A DNA stretch of 64,000 nt, taken from assembly GCA_950295325.1 (NCBI GenBank), contig OX485809.1, positions 17,608,001-17,672,000 of the forward strand, in the 5' to 3' direction. Below the pieces are notes generated by a model that was not told where the DNA came from, ran no database searches, and saw only the letters and a list, made by a program, of their open reading frames with translations. The translations under genes were made by a program, and so were the position numbers. Positions 13,223-24,083 of the stretch are shown here, one piece after another. Position 1 is the stretch's first letter. Each line of letters opens with the position of its first letter. This stretch comes from Polytrichum commune (taxonomy: Eukaryota > Streptophyta > Polytrichopsida > Polytrichales > Polytrichaceae).

Positions 13223-14317
13223 ATCAACAACTTGACTATTAGTGTGACCTTGTGTCACTTGGCATTAGTGCGCTCATTAATATATTGGCATTAGTAAACT
13301 CAAAACTAATATTATGAGGTTTATGCCCAGGTTACATAATGGCCAACAAATTGATCAAATTTTGAACACATGACACTTGGAATTAGTCTCCTCAATAAGA
13401 TATTCCTCTTGCATGTAAATTATAAAATTTACATCTCAAGCTCATTAATGTGTTGTACAACACAACACACCCAAAATATATATTCACTTCAAAAAGTCTC
13501 TTTATGTTGACATGTGCGTCACGCTAACAAATAGTAGACTTGCCACTTCTAGGCCTCTAGCAACCTATTTTATATCATTTACTGATGATGAACATGACAC
13601 TAAATACCACAAAACGTTGTGGTTGAGTGCTTTGTCCCATAGCAACCTAGCCACATTTAATTACTCTACAATTTGTGTTACAATTTGGAGTTACGCAATG
13701 CTATAATTATTGAATGAGAATATAAGATTTTACCAAGCAAAGTCATTTATGTTCAATAATGTCTAAACAACCTACTGAACTCTTGTTAGTAAAATTTGAA
13801 CATCTTGAGTAAGACGTCATTGCACTGCATAACTCAGAATAGTAACACGCATAAATTGGGATAATCAATGCAATCGTACAAGCTATGTGGTGTTTCAAAG
13901 CTATCAAAGGGACGTTCTAGGCCTTATGCCCACTATTTGAATCCTAGTAACATAGATGGTGGGAAAACACTTGTTCTCATGAAGCCGGGAATATTACATG
14001 TGTGGATTTTCCTAGTTGGATATTTAATATGCCAGCTAATCATAAACTTTCCAAATGGCCCTGGGGAGGTCACTTAGGTGCGTGTAGGAAACTATGCAAG
14101 ATCAATGATAGCATGGGTTTAATTCATGAAGGCTATAAATTAAATCATTTATAGAAAGCAAAATACCATGGAGAGAAGTGGGAGGGGGAAGGGGGGGCTT
14201 GTGTACACACCATAGGGAACCAGTAATCATTAGACATACTAAAGGGTATGCTTGATTTGGTGGGGGGAAATTTCCAGACTAGGATCTGATATGATGATGG
14301 TGGGTGGATCCAACCAT
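13223..14317. other. Intergenic, no gene seen
   Basis: AT-rich sequence with short fragments resembling MITE family P (GACACTAAATACCAC near 13593). No splice-bounded or conserved coding region was recognised. Confidence 0.45.
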
Positions 14318-14473
14318 CATAACATTATTTAGATCCATAACATTGTTTTGTGGGGCTGACAATATTCCATAGAATATTTCCCATACTCATACTAAATGTG
14401 AGAATATCCGGAAATATTTTGTGGACTAATGTCAATCCCACAAAACATTGTTATGGAACCGAATAATGTTATG
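14318..14473. mobile_element. Foldback MITE family Q, copy 1
   Basis: 156-bp element that is almost entirely inverted repeat. Left arm CATAACATTATTTAGATCCA then TAACATTGTTTTGTGGG, right arm its inverse ending GAATAATGTTATG. The loop is short. Related to the copy at 15896. Confidence 0.7.
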
Positions 14474-15476
14474 GTATATAACCTTTCTCTTTGTAAATTT
14501 TTATGTGGGCAAGGTCTTTATAAGACCTAGGTGTGATCAGGGCTCAATCCCCCCATATTGCTTCAGTGACTGACACGAATGAAAGAAATTCATGCATGGT
14601 TAACTATAGGTCTATATAGTTTAATTCTTTACAAACGTGTTTATGTTTGCCAATTTGAGCCGTCGTTTAACTTCCTTAGTAAGAGTGTATGTTTTCTTAT
14701 CTATAGGGAGAGAAATCAAATTGATTCATAGGTGAATATCCCCCCAATAATAATAATAATAACAATAATAAAATTTAAAAAGTTTGATCATAAGTGTATG
14801 CCGTAGCTCTCTAGCAACTTTAAAAAAATCATTAATTAATAAAATTGAAGGTGCCTAAATTTTTGGGAATTTTTTTTTGGTTGAGTGTGGCATTCAAAGA
14901 GTGCCTAAAATTGTAATAATGCAAGTGACATATTCTCTCACAAAGACCACTCCATATAATTCTCACACAAAGCAAAACCTTGACATACAAGTAAAAAATA
15001 AACTTTAGGGTAAGGAATGTGTGGTTAAGGGAAGTGTTTAGGTTAATTATAGCTGCCATAGATGAAATTAGGAAAACCACCCATAAATTATAGGAATGAC
15101 TTGGATGAATGATTAACTTATTTTAAATTACTTTTCTAATAAAATAATGTATTATTTTATGGGCTGCCTAACTTACTTTCACACTTTACTTAATTATTAG
15201 GCAAATAGGTGCCCAAGTTGCTAGAGAGCTACAAGTACTAATTTCAAAGCTAGGTGACCTCCCCATGCAATTGGCATTTCAACAACTGAATAAGCCCTTT
15301 TGCGTGGACGTCAAATGCTAGGTTGATGACCTAATGTTAGAGTACGTAAGGTTGTTTGAGAACTTTAAGGTGCAATGAACATGGTGAGACGAACCAACCC
15401 GTACATTGGTTCCTTGGATGCACGGGTTTAGGCATCCAACAAGGAACGAGTGTATGGGTTGGTTCAACCAAATCCA

Positions 15477-15681
15477 ATGAACCGGGAGAACTGCCAGTTA
15501 GTTGCATATTAACCGGTTGAGTTTGAGAAATGACCGGTTGAAGTTCAAGACATTAGAAAATTTACCGATCGTTTTAGAGGAATCTATAGAATATGAAAGA
15601 TTAATAAAAGAAAACCCAGAAGATGATCATAACATGTAACCGGCTGGACCAGTAATTCCCCAAAAATGTCCTCAGACATTG
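15477..15681 (+). repeat. Dispersed repeat family R, copy 5
   Basis: Starts AATGAACCGGGAGAACTGCC. It contains AACCGGTTGAG, GACCGGTTGAAG and GTTCAAGAC, and runs to CCCCAAAAATGTCCTCAGAC. Slightly shortened in the second half. Confidence 0.75.
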
Positions 15682-15705
15682 TTGGCTTCTTTGATATGTT
15701 ATAAA

Positions 15706-15708
<3 letters not shown>

Positions 15709-15770
<62 letters not shown>
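15709..15770. repeat. (CT)n microsatellite
   Basis: About 60 bp of almost pure CT repeat. The Ser-Leu or Arg-Glu open frames across it are repeat artefacts. Confidence 0.95.
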
Positions 15771-15895
15771 GTTGGGTTATTTGAATGCAAGGGTCATAGG
15801 GAAACCTCCTCCTATGTTCAATTGTTCTTTTTCTAAACAAGTTCAGGCTTTAGACATCACCATCTCTAATAAGCATTCTACTCGGCTCACACTAG

Positions 15896-16033
15896 CATAA
15901 CATTATTCAGATTCGTAATAGTATTATGTGGGACTGACAATATTTCATGGAATATTTCCCATGTCAAAGTGGGAAATATTGTGTTGAATATTTTCAGTCG
16001 CGCAGAATACTATTATGAATCCGAATGATGTTG
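15896..16033. mobile_element. Foldback MITE family Q, copy 2
   Basis: 138-bp foldback with arms CATAACATTATTCAGATTCG and, inverted, CAACATCATTCGGATTCATA. Same family as 14318-14473. It abuts the left end of MITE P copy 2. Confidence 0.7.
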
Positions 16034-16039
16034 TATTTA

Positions 16040-16507
16040 GTTCAATGTTGTATTTAGTGTCATATGATATTTTAAGTCACTGTGGTCACTTTTCTAACAA
16101 CGCTTCTTATGAATGAGTTCGCAAGTTAATGTCATCCCAACTTACTCTTAGTTCATCCATGGCCCCAAACCCTACGTGCTTCGTGGGGGCCACTAATGTG
16201 TGGCTACGTGCTTACTTTTGCTCGTCCACTCTTATGTGGCATAATGTACGAAGTCCATGCCAATTATTGAAACAAAGTTCAATATATTTTGCACCCTAAC
16301 ATTTTGCAATGTATTATTGTCATAAATGATTGAAATTAGGATGAAAGATCACTTAATAAGTAACAGTAGTTGCAACATTGTAAATCTATACAAGGAATAA
16401 CAAATAATGTTAGGTTTACATTTAGTGTTGGTGACACTACACGGATGGTTTACCAATATTGAGCAAGACAAATAGAATTGGTGACACTAAATACAAAATA
16501 TTTAGTG
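16040..16507. mobile_element. MITE family P, copy 2
   Basis: Right end GACACTAAATACAAAATATT then TAGTG is intact; the left end is eroded (TTCAATGTTGTATTTAGTGT). The interior repeats copy 1, including ATTGAGCAAGACAA about 60 bp from the right end. An unrelated ~120-bp stretch near 16140-16260 makes it longer than copy 1. Confidence 0.65.
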
Positions 16508-16654
16508 TGGTCAACACTATTAAAAATTGCTATGCTTTTATTAGTAAAACCTGGCACAAATTACTGGAGCTTTTATTTTAATACTTTATCATCAAAATGA
16601 GCAAACCCAATCTCTAGTGAGCCCCTCATGAGTTTTATTCCTGATAACCTTTGC

Positions 16655-16655
<1 letters not shown>

Positions 16656-16693
<38 letters not shown>
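16656..16693. repeat. (GATA)n microsatellite
   Basis: Nine uninterrupted GATA units. Confidence 0.95.
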
Positions 16694-17279
16694 AACTCCG
16701 GTCCCTTTTTAGCAAGGGGCCGGCGTGAATAAAGTGTCCGTTTGTAATGTCAATGACCCGATGCCCACCGGACAAGGGGACATTGGGGCAATACTACTAT
16801 CCCCTTTCGAGGATGGGCACTGTAGTGATACACTATACTAGTTCCTAGCATAACCTTTGCATATAATATTAGAGTTTAGGGCCTTGATACGATGCATTGC
16901 ATGAACAATCAAATAAGCTCGTTTTTGGCATTCTCTTGTTGTGGAACTTCTTAGAAGCTATCATGTTCCTCGGATTTGAAAAGATTGAAGTCTTGAATGT
17001 TTGGGTAACGGTTCGTATACGGCATGTTGTGTTATAATAGAGTTTCGATCTTATATATAGACCAAGTTAAGTTTGACTTTCAAACTTGTGTGGAGCTTGT
17101 ACAAACTATCACATGGACCATAGAAAGTATAACCGATGCCTTCGTGTAGCCGGGTAGGTTGATCTCCTCCATGGTAATGTAATTCTCGTGTGGGAGGCTT
17201 CACTTCTTTTTGACTTCACGAGACATGATCTAATGACTTATTAGATCATAGTTGTGACACCTTTGAGGGGAAGGTATAA

Positions 17280-17781
17280 GGGCTACTTCACACATGAGCC
17301 AAGAGCCGTGACCATGATATTGTGAGAGCCCCCCAAAAAAGTATCCCAAGGCCGTCCCGAGACGCCTCCAACATCATGTAGTGGGGTCACAGACCCTCAA
17401 GTGTAGTATGAAGTCATATGTGACCGGGCCCTCAATCAAATGTTACTTCAGTGAGTTTTTATTCATGTGAGTCCTCACACATGATTAAAATAGAATAAAT
17501 CAATGGTTGTGAGCATTCGGAGTGCCATGGTCTCCCCGTTTTGTATCAGGCCTACCTCCAAGAGGTGGATTTTTAAAATAATCTAAGTGACCATGAAACA
17601 TGATTCATTGGATGCCATGTAGAAATCCATGTAGACTTTACATCCATCTTGCATTTCACATACTTTGTTGGTCCCTCAAGCATAGTGTGAAGCGAACTTG
17701 AACGAGCTCCACCTTTTCCACCAATGAGAGTGCTTGAAGTGTAATGGTCACGGGCTCTCAGTCTCGTGTGTGAAGTGGCCC
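17280..17781. mobile_element. Tourist-like element family U, copy 1
   Basis: About 500 bp with inverted ends: GGGCTACTTCACACATGAGC on the left and, inverted, GGGCCACTTCACACACGAGA on the right. The inner segments GAGAGCC and GTGACCAT also mirror. Clearly homologous along its length to 55562-56062. TAA lies at 17277-17279 but not directly at the right end. No transposase. Confidence 0.7.
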
Positions 17782-17839
17782 CGAGTATAATCCCCCTTCC
17801 ACATAATATCAATCTCATGGACCAAAAAACATTTGCCTT

Positions 17840-18180
17840 TTATACATATTTGGGGCTTCTACAAACTATCATATAGACCCTTAAGAATTATACCCGCACC
17901 TTTAACGGTTTATCCACTCAATTGGTGTCCTCGTGTAGTTGGGTAGGTTAATCTCTTACATGATAAGGTAGAAGTGCCCAATTTTGTGAGTGACCCAAAT
18001 TTTGACACCTATATTGCAATACCATTTTATTTTATTAATATTTTATTTTTTGTGTTTGTTTGTGAATATTTTTTAGTTTCATTTAGTGTTCAAAGTGTTT
18101 ACATGTGGAAGCATCACTTCCTTTTTAGTGACCTCATGGGTCATTGCCGAATAGTTTATTATTAGGCCATAGTTGTGGAG
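17840..18180. repeat. Dispersed repeat, sister of 18905-19075
   Basis: Sequence with GGTAAGGTAGAAG-like and CCCAATTTTGTGAGTGACCC motifs followed by TTTTGACACCTAT. It recurs at 18905-19075 and in part at 17093-17180. No coding function seen. Confidence 0.5.
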
Positions 18181-18323
18181 ACTTTCAAAAGGAGAAGGTT
18201 CAAAGGAGTTAAGGGAAGGAAAGGAAGGGCAAGAATGCAACATGACTCTCTTCTCACATAGTTTCAGTCTTATAGACCAAGTAATGTTTGACTTCTTATA
18301 CATGTTTGGGGCTCAGTGTACAT

Positions 18324-18904
18324 CCCGGGGTGTAAAATCTTCTTTGGAAACCTAAATGACGTGCATGAGTGGCTATGGAATAAAACCCTTATATACAAAA
18401 AAAATATAGAGAAAAATAAATATTTATGTAGTAACATTAGGCTAGAAAATGGACCATTGCATTTATATTAAGCTATTCAATTCAAATGTGATAAATGCCT
18501 TTGCTACATATACAAAATTCAAATCTCAATATATATAAATAAGCCTTTATTATATATGTCATTTATTCTCACTTTCTAATGAGAAGTCATTGTGCACCTG
18601 TTCATCCCCAAATTGTAACTCACAATAATCAGACCTCAAAACATACATCATTTGGATGCAAAATGTAAATTAAATGAAACTGGCACATCTACTCTCAGAT
18701 TTATCTCTAAACCTTAGGACCCCCTTATGTACATCTACCTTTACTTCAAAACTCTATATAGCCAAAGTCTTTAGATGTACACACTAGGAAAAAAACAAAA
18801 TCCTCTCCCTTATGTATACTATGTATGCTAATGTCTTAAATAATATCCCTTTCTACACTCACTCATGTTAGTTTGTACATGGTATGAAGAGTCCACCCCC
18901 TGGG
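18324..18904 (+). mobile_element. hAT-like MITE family H, copy B
   Basis: 581-bp element with ends CCCGGGGTGTAAAATCTTCT and, inverted, CCCAGGGGGTGGACTCTTCA. It is flanked by a perfect 8-bp duplication, GTGTACAT, at 18316-18323 and 18905-18912. This is the clearest boundary evidence in the family. It sits in the dispersed repeat that continues at 18905. Confidence 0.82.
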
Positions 18905-19262
18905 GTGTACATGAACCATCACGTAGAACCATAAGATGTATACATGTAGTTTTAACAATTCATCTACATAATTGATGCCCTCATGTAGCCAAGTAGGTCG
19001 ATCTCCTACATGGTAAGGTAGAAGCACCCAATTTTGTGAGTGACCCAATTTTTGACACCTATGTATGACACACTCTAAAACATAACAATTACATGCTTAT
19101 TGATTTTTCAATCATTTTGTATTCTTTTGTGAATTGTTCAAAGCCTCATCGAGTGCTCAAAATGACGTAGACGTGTTTGATTTGGATACCTTTCTTATGT
19201 GGTTTGTGTGGCTCCAAGAACAAATACAAAAAAAAAACATGTGTTTAGATGAGATTGGACTA

Positions 19263-20553
19263 CAGTCTAACCTTGATAATGTCACACCATCCGTTTCACC
19301 CAAAAGAGTGATATAAACAAGGTGTGACATATTTGATAATGTCACATTTTGAAGATTTGTGCATAATGTGATATTATCAAAAAATAGGTAGAAAATTAAA
19401 ATAAAATTACAATGTAAAAAAGAAAATAAAAAATATGAGACTTCAATGTTTTTGAATGTAAAATCTAATTTAAAATTATGAATAACAACAAGAGCACATC
19501 ATAATGTGTCATTGAGATTAGGTAAAGACCTCTCACTAGAGACAAAGAAGCTTCTAATGTCACATTGTTTTGTTGATGTTAAATGTGCAACACCAATTCT
19601 AATGAGTTTGTCATGGATTTTTTCCATTCCTAACAACTCCAGAGTGTTGAAAATCTGAACACCCTGGCTAGCCATAAAATTCAAAACATCTTTAGCATAT
19701 TTTTGTGCATCGCTTAGCTTCATTACTTTAGACTCGTCATCATTGCTATCAACAATCAATGGGTCTACTTCCATGGAATCAAGAACCTATTCGCCATCTT
19801 GCACTAATTGCACAAGCTCCTCAGTAGAATATTCCACCTCAAAATCATCTTCACCTTCCATGTTTATGTACTCCAAAGGACAAAGCTTTTCTACAGGCTT
19901 GCCTTCGACATCCAAACCCAAATTCAATGCGGCGATGAGATTGCCCAATTCCAAAGTTGCTTCCTCCATTTTGGACTTCATACGTTCATCAAAATTGTTG
20001 ATATTTGCATTCCACTATGTAGGCAATATGGCAGACTTTCTCCAACAATTTCTAATGGTTTGATCATCTAATTCATGCCATGCCGCCACACACCATAGCA
20101 TAGCTTGAAATAGATCAACATTCAGTTTCCCCAAAACTTCATTTGAGTTGTTATTAATTTGTTGCAAAGTCCAGGCAACAAGCTTGCGCTTATAGCACAT
20201 TTTGAATGTTGCAATCACTCCTTGATCCAAAGGCTAAACAACTGAAGTCACATTTGGTGGAAGGAACAAGATAGTGATATGGGAGAGTACAAAAGCATTA
20301 AACCCATCTATAACTTTCACTATCACAGTTGCAAAAATGCCTAATAATCTGTCCATCCAACAATCACATACAATCCATCCATACTTGGTATTATCACATT
20401 TACACTACGGATTTTGGAAAAAAATAGTGACATTACCAAGGGTGATATGGATAATAACGAGGGAGTTTTACACTATGAAAATCGGTTTCAAACTTTTAGG
20501 TGGCAATATCAAGGTGTTCTATTAACAAGGGTGACATTATCAAGGTTAGACTG
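19263..20553 (-). mobile_element. Pogo/Tigger-like DNA transposon, fully delimited
   Basis: 1,291-bp element with ~23-bp terminal inverted repeats: left CAGTCTAACCTTGATAATGT then CAC, right the exact inverse. It is flanked by TA on both sides (19261-19262 and 20554-20555), the signature of the Tc1/mariner/pogo group. It contains the transposase remnant described separately. It is inserted inside a copy of dispersed repeat S, whose sequence GATTGGAC-TA-TGTGTGCTCA resumes across the insertion. Confidence 0.88.
19499..20285 (-). pseudogene. Decayed DDE_1 (Tigger/CENP-B-like) transposase, C-terminal part
   Basis: One continuous minus-strand frame from about 20285 to 19499 reads like the C-terminal half of a Tigger-type DDE_1 transposase. 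It shows ITILFLPPNVTSVV, then a TAG stop where the family has glutamine, then PLDQGVIATFKMCYKRKL, and further on LWCVAAWHELDDQTIRNCWR and KSAILPT. Two more stops follow, one after ILPT and one after a glutamate-rich stretch (EYSTEELVQLVQDGE). The N-terminal DNA-binding part and the first catalytic aspartates are absent. Three stops in one frame without frameshift suggest point-mutation decay of an internally deleted copy. It cannot be functional. Confidence 0.8.
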
Positions 20554-20830
20554 TATGTGTGCTCAAAACATGATAACTAGGCTCAATATTGAACACATAA
20601 ATATAAAAATAAATAAATATTTTTACTTTTATGAGGGGGGGGGGGGGACGTATACGACCATTTAATGGACATGAAAATTTTCACTTTGATAATGGGAAGA
20701 TATTTATATGAGCTCCATAATTTATGAGGAAAGTGACTCCAACCTCGTATTGGAATTACGAACCATCTCATACTAATTGCGTGTTTTATATATCCTAGGA
20801 GAAGTGGGGTAACCATTCAAGACCCATCTT
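20554..20830 (+). repeat. Dispersed repeat family S, interrupted copy
   Basis: Continuation of the S repeat begun at about 19180-19262 and split by the pogo element. Contains TGTGCTCAAAACATG, a 13-bp G run, GACCATTTAATGGACATG, CTTTGATAATGGGAAGATAT and ATGAGCTCCATAATTTATGA. S is a degenerate, non-coding family found on both strands. Confidence 0.65.
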
Positions 20831-20929
20831 CCTTAATGCCCACATATAGGAAGCGTCCCTTCTTTTTGGTGACCTCATGAGTCATCACCCAATAACTTAA
20901 AGTAGACGTGCCTAATCAGATTTTTGATC

Positions 20930-21230
20930 TCTATCACACACCTGTATTTTGAGTGGTATGTGGTTTGGTGTGCCTCCAAGAGTGGATGCCTAAAAGACAC
21001 ATGTTTGAAAGAGATTGGATTGATTGCTCAAAACATGCTAACACATTCTAGGTTCAATAATCAACATAGTTGGGCGGGGGGGGGGGTACATGATCATTTA
21101 ATGAGCATGCAAATCTTTACTTTGATAATGAACAAGATATTCATATGAGCTCCAAAAATTATGAAGATAGTGGCCTACAACTTTCGATTTGGATTTGCTA
21201 ACTTCCACAAGGAGAGGAAGGTTGAAGGGA
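20930..21230 (+). repeat. Dispersed repeat family S, further copy
   Basis: Contains GAGATTGGATTGATTGCTCA, AACATGCTAACACATTCTAG, a G run, CATTTAATGAGCATGC and ATTCATATGAGCTCCAAAAA. Tandem to the copy at 20554-20830. Confidence 0.65.
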
Positions 21231-22280
21231 ATGATTTAAATTAAGTCCTAAATGTCTAAGAGTCCAAAAGAGCTAAGCAAAAAACAATGTCTTTGAGCTA
21301 CATGCTTTTGTTTTTAGCCAATCATGTCAAAAGTGAACCTATCTAAAATCTAGAATAAGTTGAATAAGTTAAACACATGCGTTGTATTTTGATCATCAAT
21401 ATCTAGTATTGAGTATATTTTGATTTATTCCTTGACATAAGACAATGTTAATAAGAAGGTCTCAAATACATAATATATAAAAATACGATTTATGAACGTG
21501 GTGAAGCCCATATAAATTGTGTATATGGCCATAAAGTATGTGGGTGTTATTTGGTTTGGTATTCACATTCTTTGACTTCTACCGGTTTGATTTACACAAC
21601 AAAACTGGTGTTGCATTAGCAAAATCTACATTGAAACACATGCAAGAACCATATTAAAAATTGAGCCTCATGTGATTCAGTTATGATTATCGAAAGTGCA
21701 CGTTTGTTGATTTCATAATTGGATACATAGGTTCTTGCAATTGTGTTCACTATTGAGTGTAGAGTAGTTATTACTATTTGAAGACAAGTTGAAGACATAG
21801 TCCAATCTCTTTGAACACATGTGTCTATACAGTGTTTGCTTGTTGATCCTCACCAAAATCAAACATAGGGTCTAATTCAGAAGACGAGCCACTTAAGACT
21901 CATCTACCTTATATCGAGACCCCGCGTCCTTTAACCCTTAACTTTATGGAGCGTATTGTAGTTTCATTAGATTGTCTAAAAATCAAGTTTTTTAAAGCTC
22001 AATTTCTATTCCACCTAAAAGGAAAAGTCGTTGCTAATGCTTTTAAGATCGCATCAATACTGTAGCAAAATTAAGAAATTGATTTAAAATCATTAAACTT
22101 CAAGAAATTATGATAATTCTATGCAATACAATATAATAATCCAGACCTTCAAGATCATATTAAGAATAGACATGCACTTTGAGGTATGAAAAAGAGTCCA
22201 TTAAAATTTGACAATTGTCAATCAAAATAATGGGAAGTTACTATATTCAACAAGGTCTTAACAAAGGGAAAAAGTTAATT
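21231..22280. other. Intergenic, no gene seen
   Basis: AT-rich sequence without a recognised repeat end or coding region. A stretch near 21610-21850 loosely resembles the intronic sequence at 3930-4160 of the pectate lyase gene (GGTTGCATTAGCA / GTGTTGCATTAGCA followed by a similar order of words), suggesting a shared old repeat. Confidence 0.4.
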
Positions 22281-22449
22281 CTTATTTTTTTTTCTTCCTC
22301 TTGGAGCACAAGAGGTACTTTTTGACCACGTGGCCAGTTTTCCCTCCAGTAGCGAGACGATTTCGCAGCCCCGAATCGAACCGCCAACCACTTCATTCGC
22401 TTTGGGTACCAGTCCACTATCATCCAGTAGTTTAGGGTCATCTCGGACC
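22281..22449 (-). mobile_element. tRNA-derived SINE, copy 1
   Basis: Read on the minus strand, it begins GGTCCGAGATGACCCTAAAC. It carries an A-box-like TAGTGGACTGG, then about 25 bp later a canonical pol III B box, GGTTCGATTCG, and ends in an A-rich tail (GAGGAAGAAAAAAAAATAAG). Flanks AAAAAGTTAATT (22269-22280) and AAAAATTAATT (22450-22460) look like a target-site duplication with one difference. The 5' end is identical to the copy ending at 54827. Confidence 0.8.
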
Positions 22450-22639
22450 AAAAATTAATTGCATTCTTGACTTTAAAAGAGATTCTTGGGTTGAATTGAA
22501 AAGGGGTCTTGGACATCGCCTTTGACAAAGAAAATTGCATGAGGAACACAATGATACCGAAGAATATGAGCTTCGTGGCAGCTTCCCATTGGATGAATTT
22601 GGGTGCCAAGAGTCATTCATGAGGCAGCCGAAGCTAAGG

Positions 22640-23183
22640 AAGTTAAGGGAGGGAGGGAGGGAGAATGAACGTGGAAAGGGCGACTTCGGAGGGAAAAGGA
22701 CTTGGTGGTAAAGCAAGCAACCACGCAAGCTTATGCGAGCGAGGGGAGTCTGCACTGGAAGACCTTCTCGCGAACCCAACCCAGTCCATCGCCATCGCCA
22801 AACCCTAGCTACTGCGTCCTAGTTTTCGTCAGCGTTCCGACCTTGGGCCCCAAACAAAATTGCCGCCCAATTGTGGGCAAGGTGGGAAGGCCGTCCATGC
22901 GTGGAGGGCAGATCCGCAGGGTGGCCAATTTGTCGGGAATTTTGATCCAGGGTTCGGTTCGGTGTGGTTGGGGGCGTTGTAGGGTTTACAGCGAGGAGGA
23001 GGGCATGCTAGCGATGGTGGAGGAGTCGTGGCGTGGGCGGTGGAAGGTTTGATTTCGCCTTGTGAATTGTGTGCGATTTGTGGCTGTGGTATAGTAGGTG
23101 CCGATTATTAGGGTTTGAAGGAGGAGGGAGGGGGAGGGGGAGGGGGGGGGGGTTGTTTGCCAAGAAAATATTTATCGAAAGGT
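22640..23183 (+). promoter_or_regulatory. PEX22 upstream region and probable 5' UTR
   Basis: GC content rises sharply compared with the surrounding AT-rich sequence, with purine runs (GGGAGGGAGGGAGGG near 22650) and a long G run at 23141-23153 just before the start codon. No TATA box could be placed with confidence. Confidence 0.4.
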
Positions 23184-24083
23184 ATGGGCGATTCGATAGC
23201 TGACGAGCTAGTGCAGCTGTTGAGGGGCATAAGCGCGACCTTAACGGTGAAGCTATCTTACATCCTGGGGTTCATATTTCGCAACAAGAATGCGAGCTCA
23301 GTAGGAGCCGCGGCAGGGTTAGCCATTGCGCTGCTGTGGACCTGGAAATGTTGGCGTGGTCCAGGGAAAAGGCCAAACCCTAGGCTGGACAAGAGAGACG
23401 GTGCAGCACCATCACCATCGTCAGCACCATCCACATCCACATCATCTTCGCAGCAGCAGCAGCAAACCTCAGCTGCCGCCATGGACCCATCCACAGCCAC
23501 ATCCACAGCCGTAGCGAGATCTATCACGCAAGCTGGACAGAGGGGAATTTCAACCACCGAAGGTAACAAGACACATGAAACCATCACCGGGGAGCTGACA
23601 ATTGCACAGGTGGTGCGGAGGCAGTTGAATGGAGGCAGGAAGATGACATGTCAGCTGCTGGGAGTGATTTTGGAGGAAAGCACACCGGAGGAGGTTCAAA
23701 AGCATGCATCCGTGAGGCCGGAAGTGGTGGAGGTTTTGTTGGAGATTGCCCGGGCGTGTGATCTTTACTTGGTAGCCAGGGTGTTAGATGATGGGAGCGA
23801 GGCAGCTGTGATGGCTGCTCTTGATGCAGTGGGGTTATTCTCTGATGCTAAGCTGAATCGTGAGAAGGTTTTGTTCTGTAGTACAGAGGCGGGGCGGTCG
23901 AGTTTTGTGCGGCAGCTTGAGCCTGATTGGCATGTGGATACTTTGAGAGATATCAATGCTGGGTTGGCTCCATTTGTTCGTCAGCAGCTTCATGTTTCGC
24001 CGCCGGGAGCGTCACCGATTGCCTCGAATGTCTTTATAGTGGAGTCCCTAGACCAATACTTCTCGGGTGCTTTTTGTAGTTAG
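23184..24083 (+). CDS. PEX22: Peroxisome biogenesis protein 22 (PEX22), single exon
   Basis: Peroxisomal membrane anchor and activator of the ubiquitin-conjugating enzyme PEX4, needed for recycling the matrix-protein receptor PEX5. The 299-aa frame starts at the ATG at 23184 (MGDSIADELVQLLRG). The open frame extends 69 nt upstream but only from TTG through a G-run encoding polyglycine, so that extension is rejected. Order of parts: short amphipathic N-terminus, one membrane segment at about residues 39-54 (SVGAAAGLAIALLWTW), a Ser/Thr/Gln-rich linker (about 70-115), then the conserved C-terminal domain (about 140-299). The domain includes GELTIAQVVRRQLNGGRKMT, DLYLVARVLDD and, near the end, NVFIVESLDQYFSG. 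The family assignment rests on this architecture and the C-terminal motifs. The gene is intronless here and converges with the minus-strand HAD gene. Confidence 0.88.
   Translation: MGDSIADELVQLLRGISATLTVKLSYILGFIFRNKNASSVGAAAGLAIALLWTWKCWRGPGKRPNPRLDKRDGAAPSPSSAPSTSTSSSQQQQQTSAAAMDPSTATSTAVARSITQAGQRGISTTEGNKTHETITGELTIAQVVRRQLNGGRKMTCQLLGVILEESTPEEVQKHASVRPEVVEVLLEIARACDLYLVARVLDDGSEAAVMAALDAVGLFSDAKLNREKVLFCSTEAGRSSFVRQLEPDWHVDTLRDINAGLAPFVRQQLHVSPPGASPIASNVFIVESLDQYFSGAFCS

Noticed and set aside
15584-15900. Arg-Glu and Ser-Leu repeat open frames
   Set aside because: Produced by the (CT)n microsatellite.
22247-22609. Minus-strand 120-codon open frame next to PEX22
   Set aside because: Most of it is the SINE read through in the sense direction plus its A-rich tail; no protein family matches.
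23115-23183. In-frame upstream extension of PEX22 with polyglycine
   Set aside because: It begins at TTG, not ATG, and is encoded by a G run; the family's N-terminus starts at MGDS.
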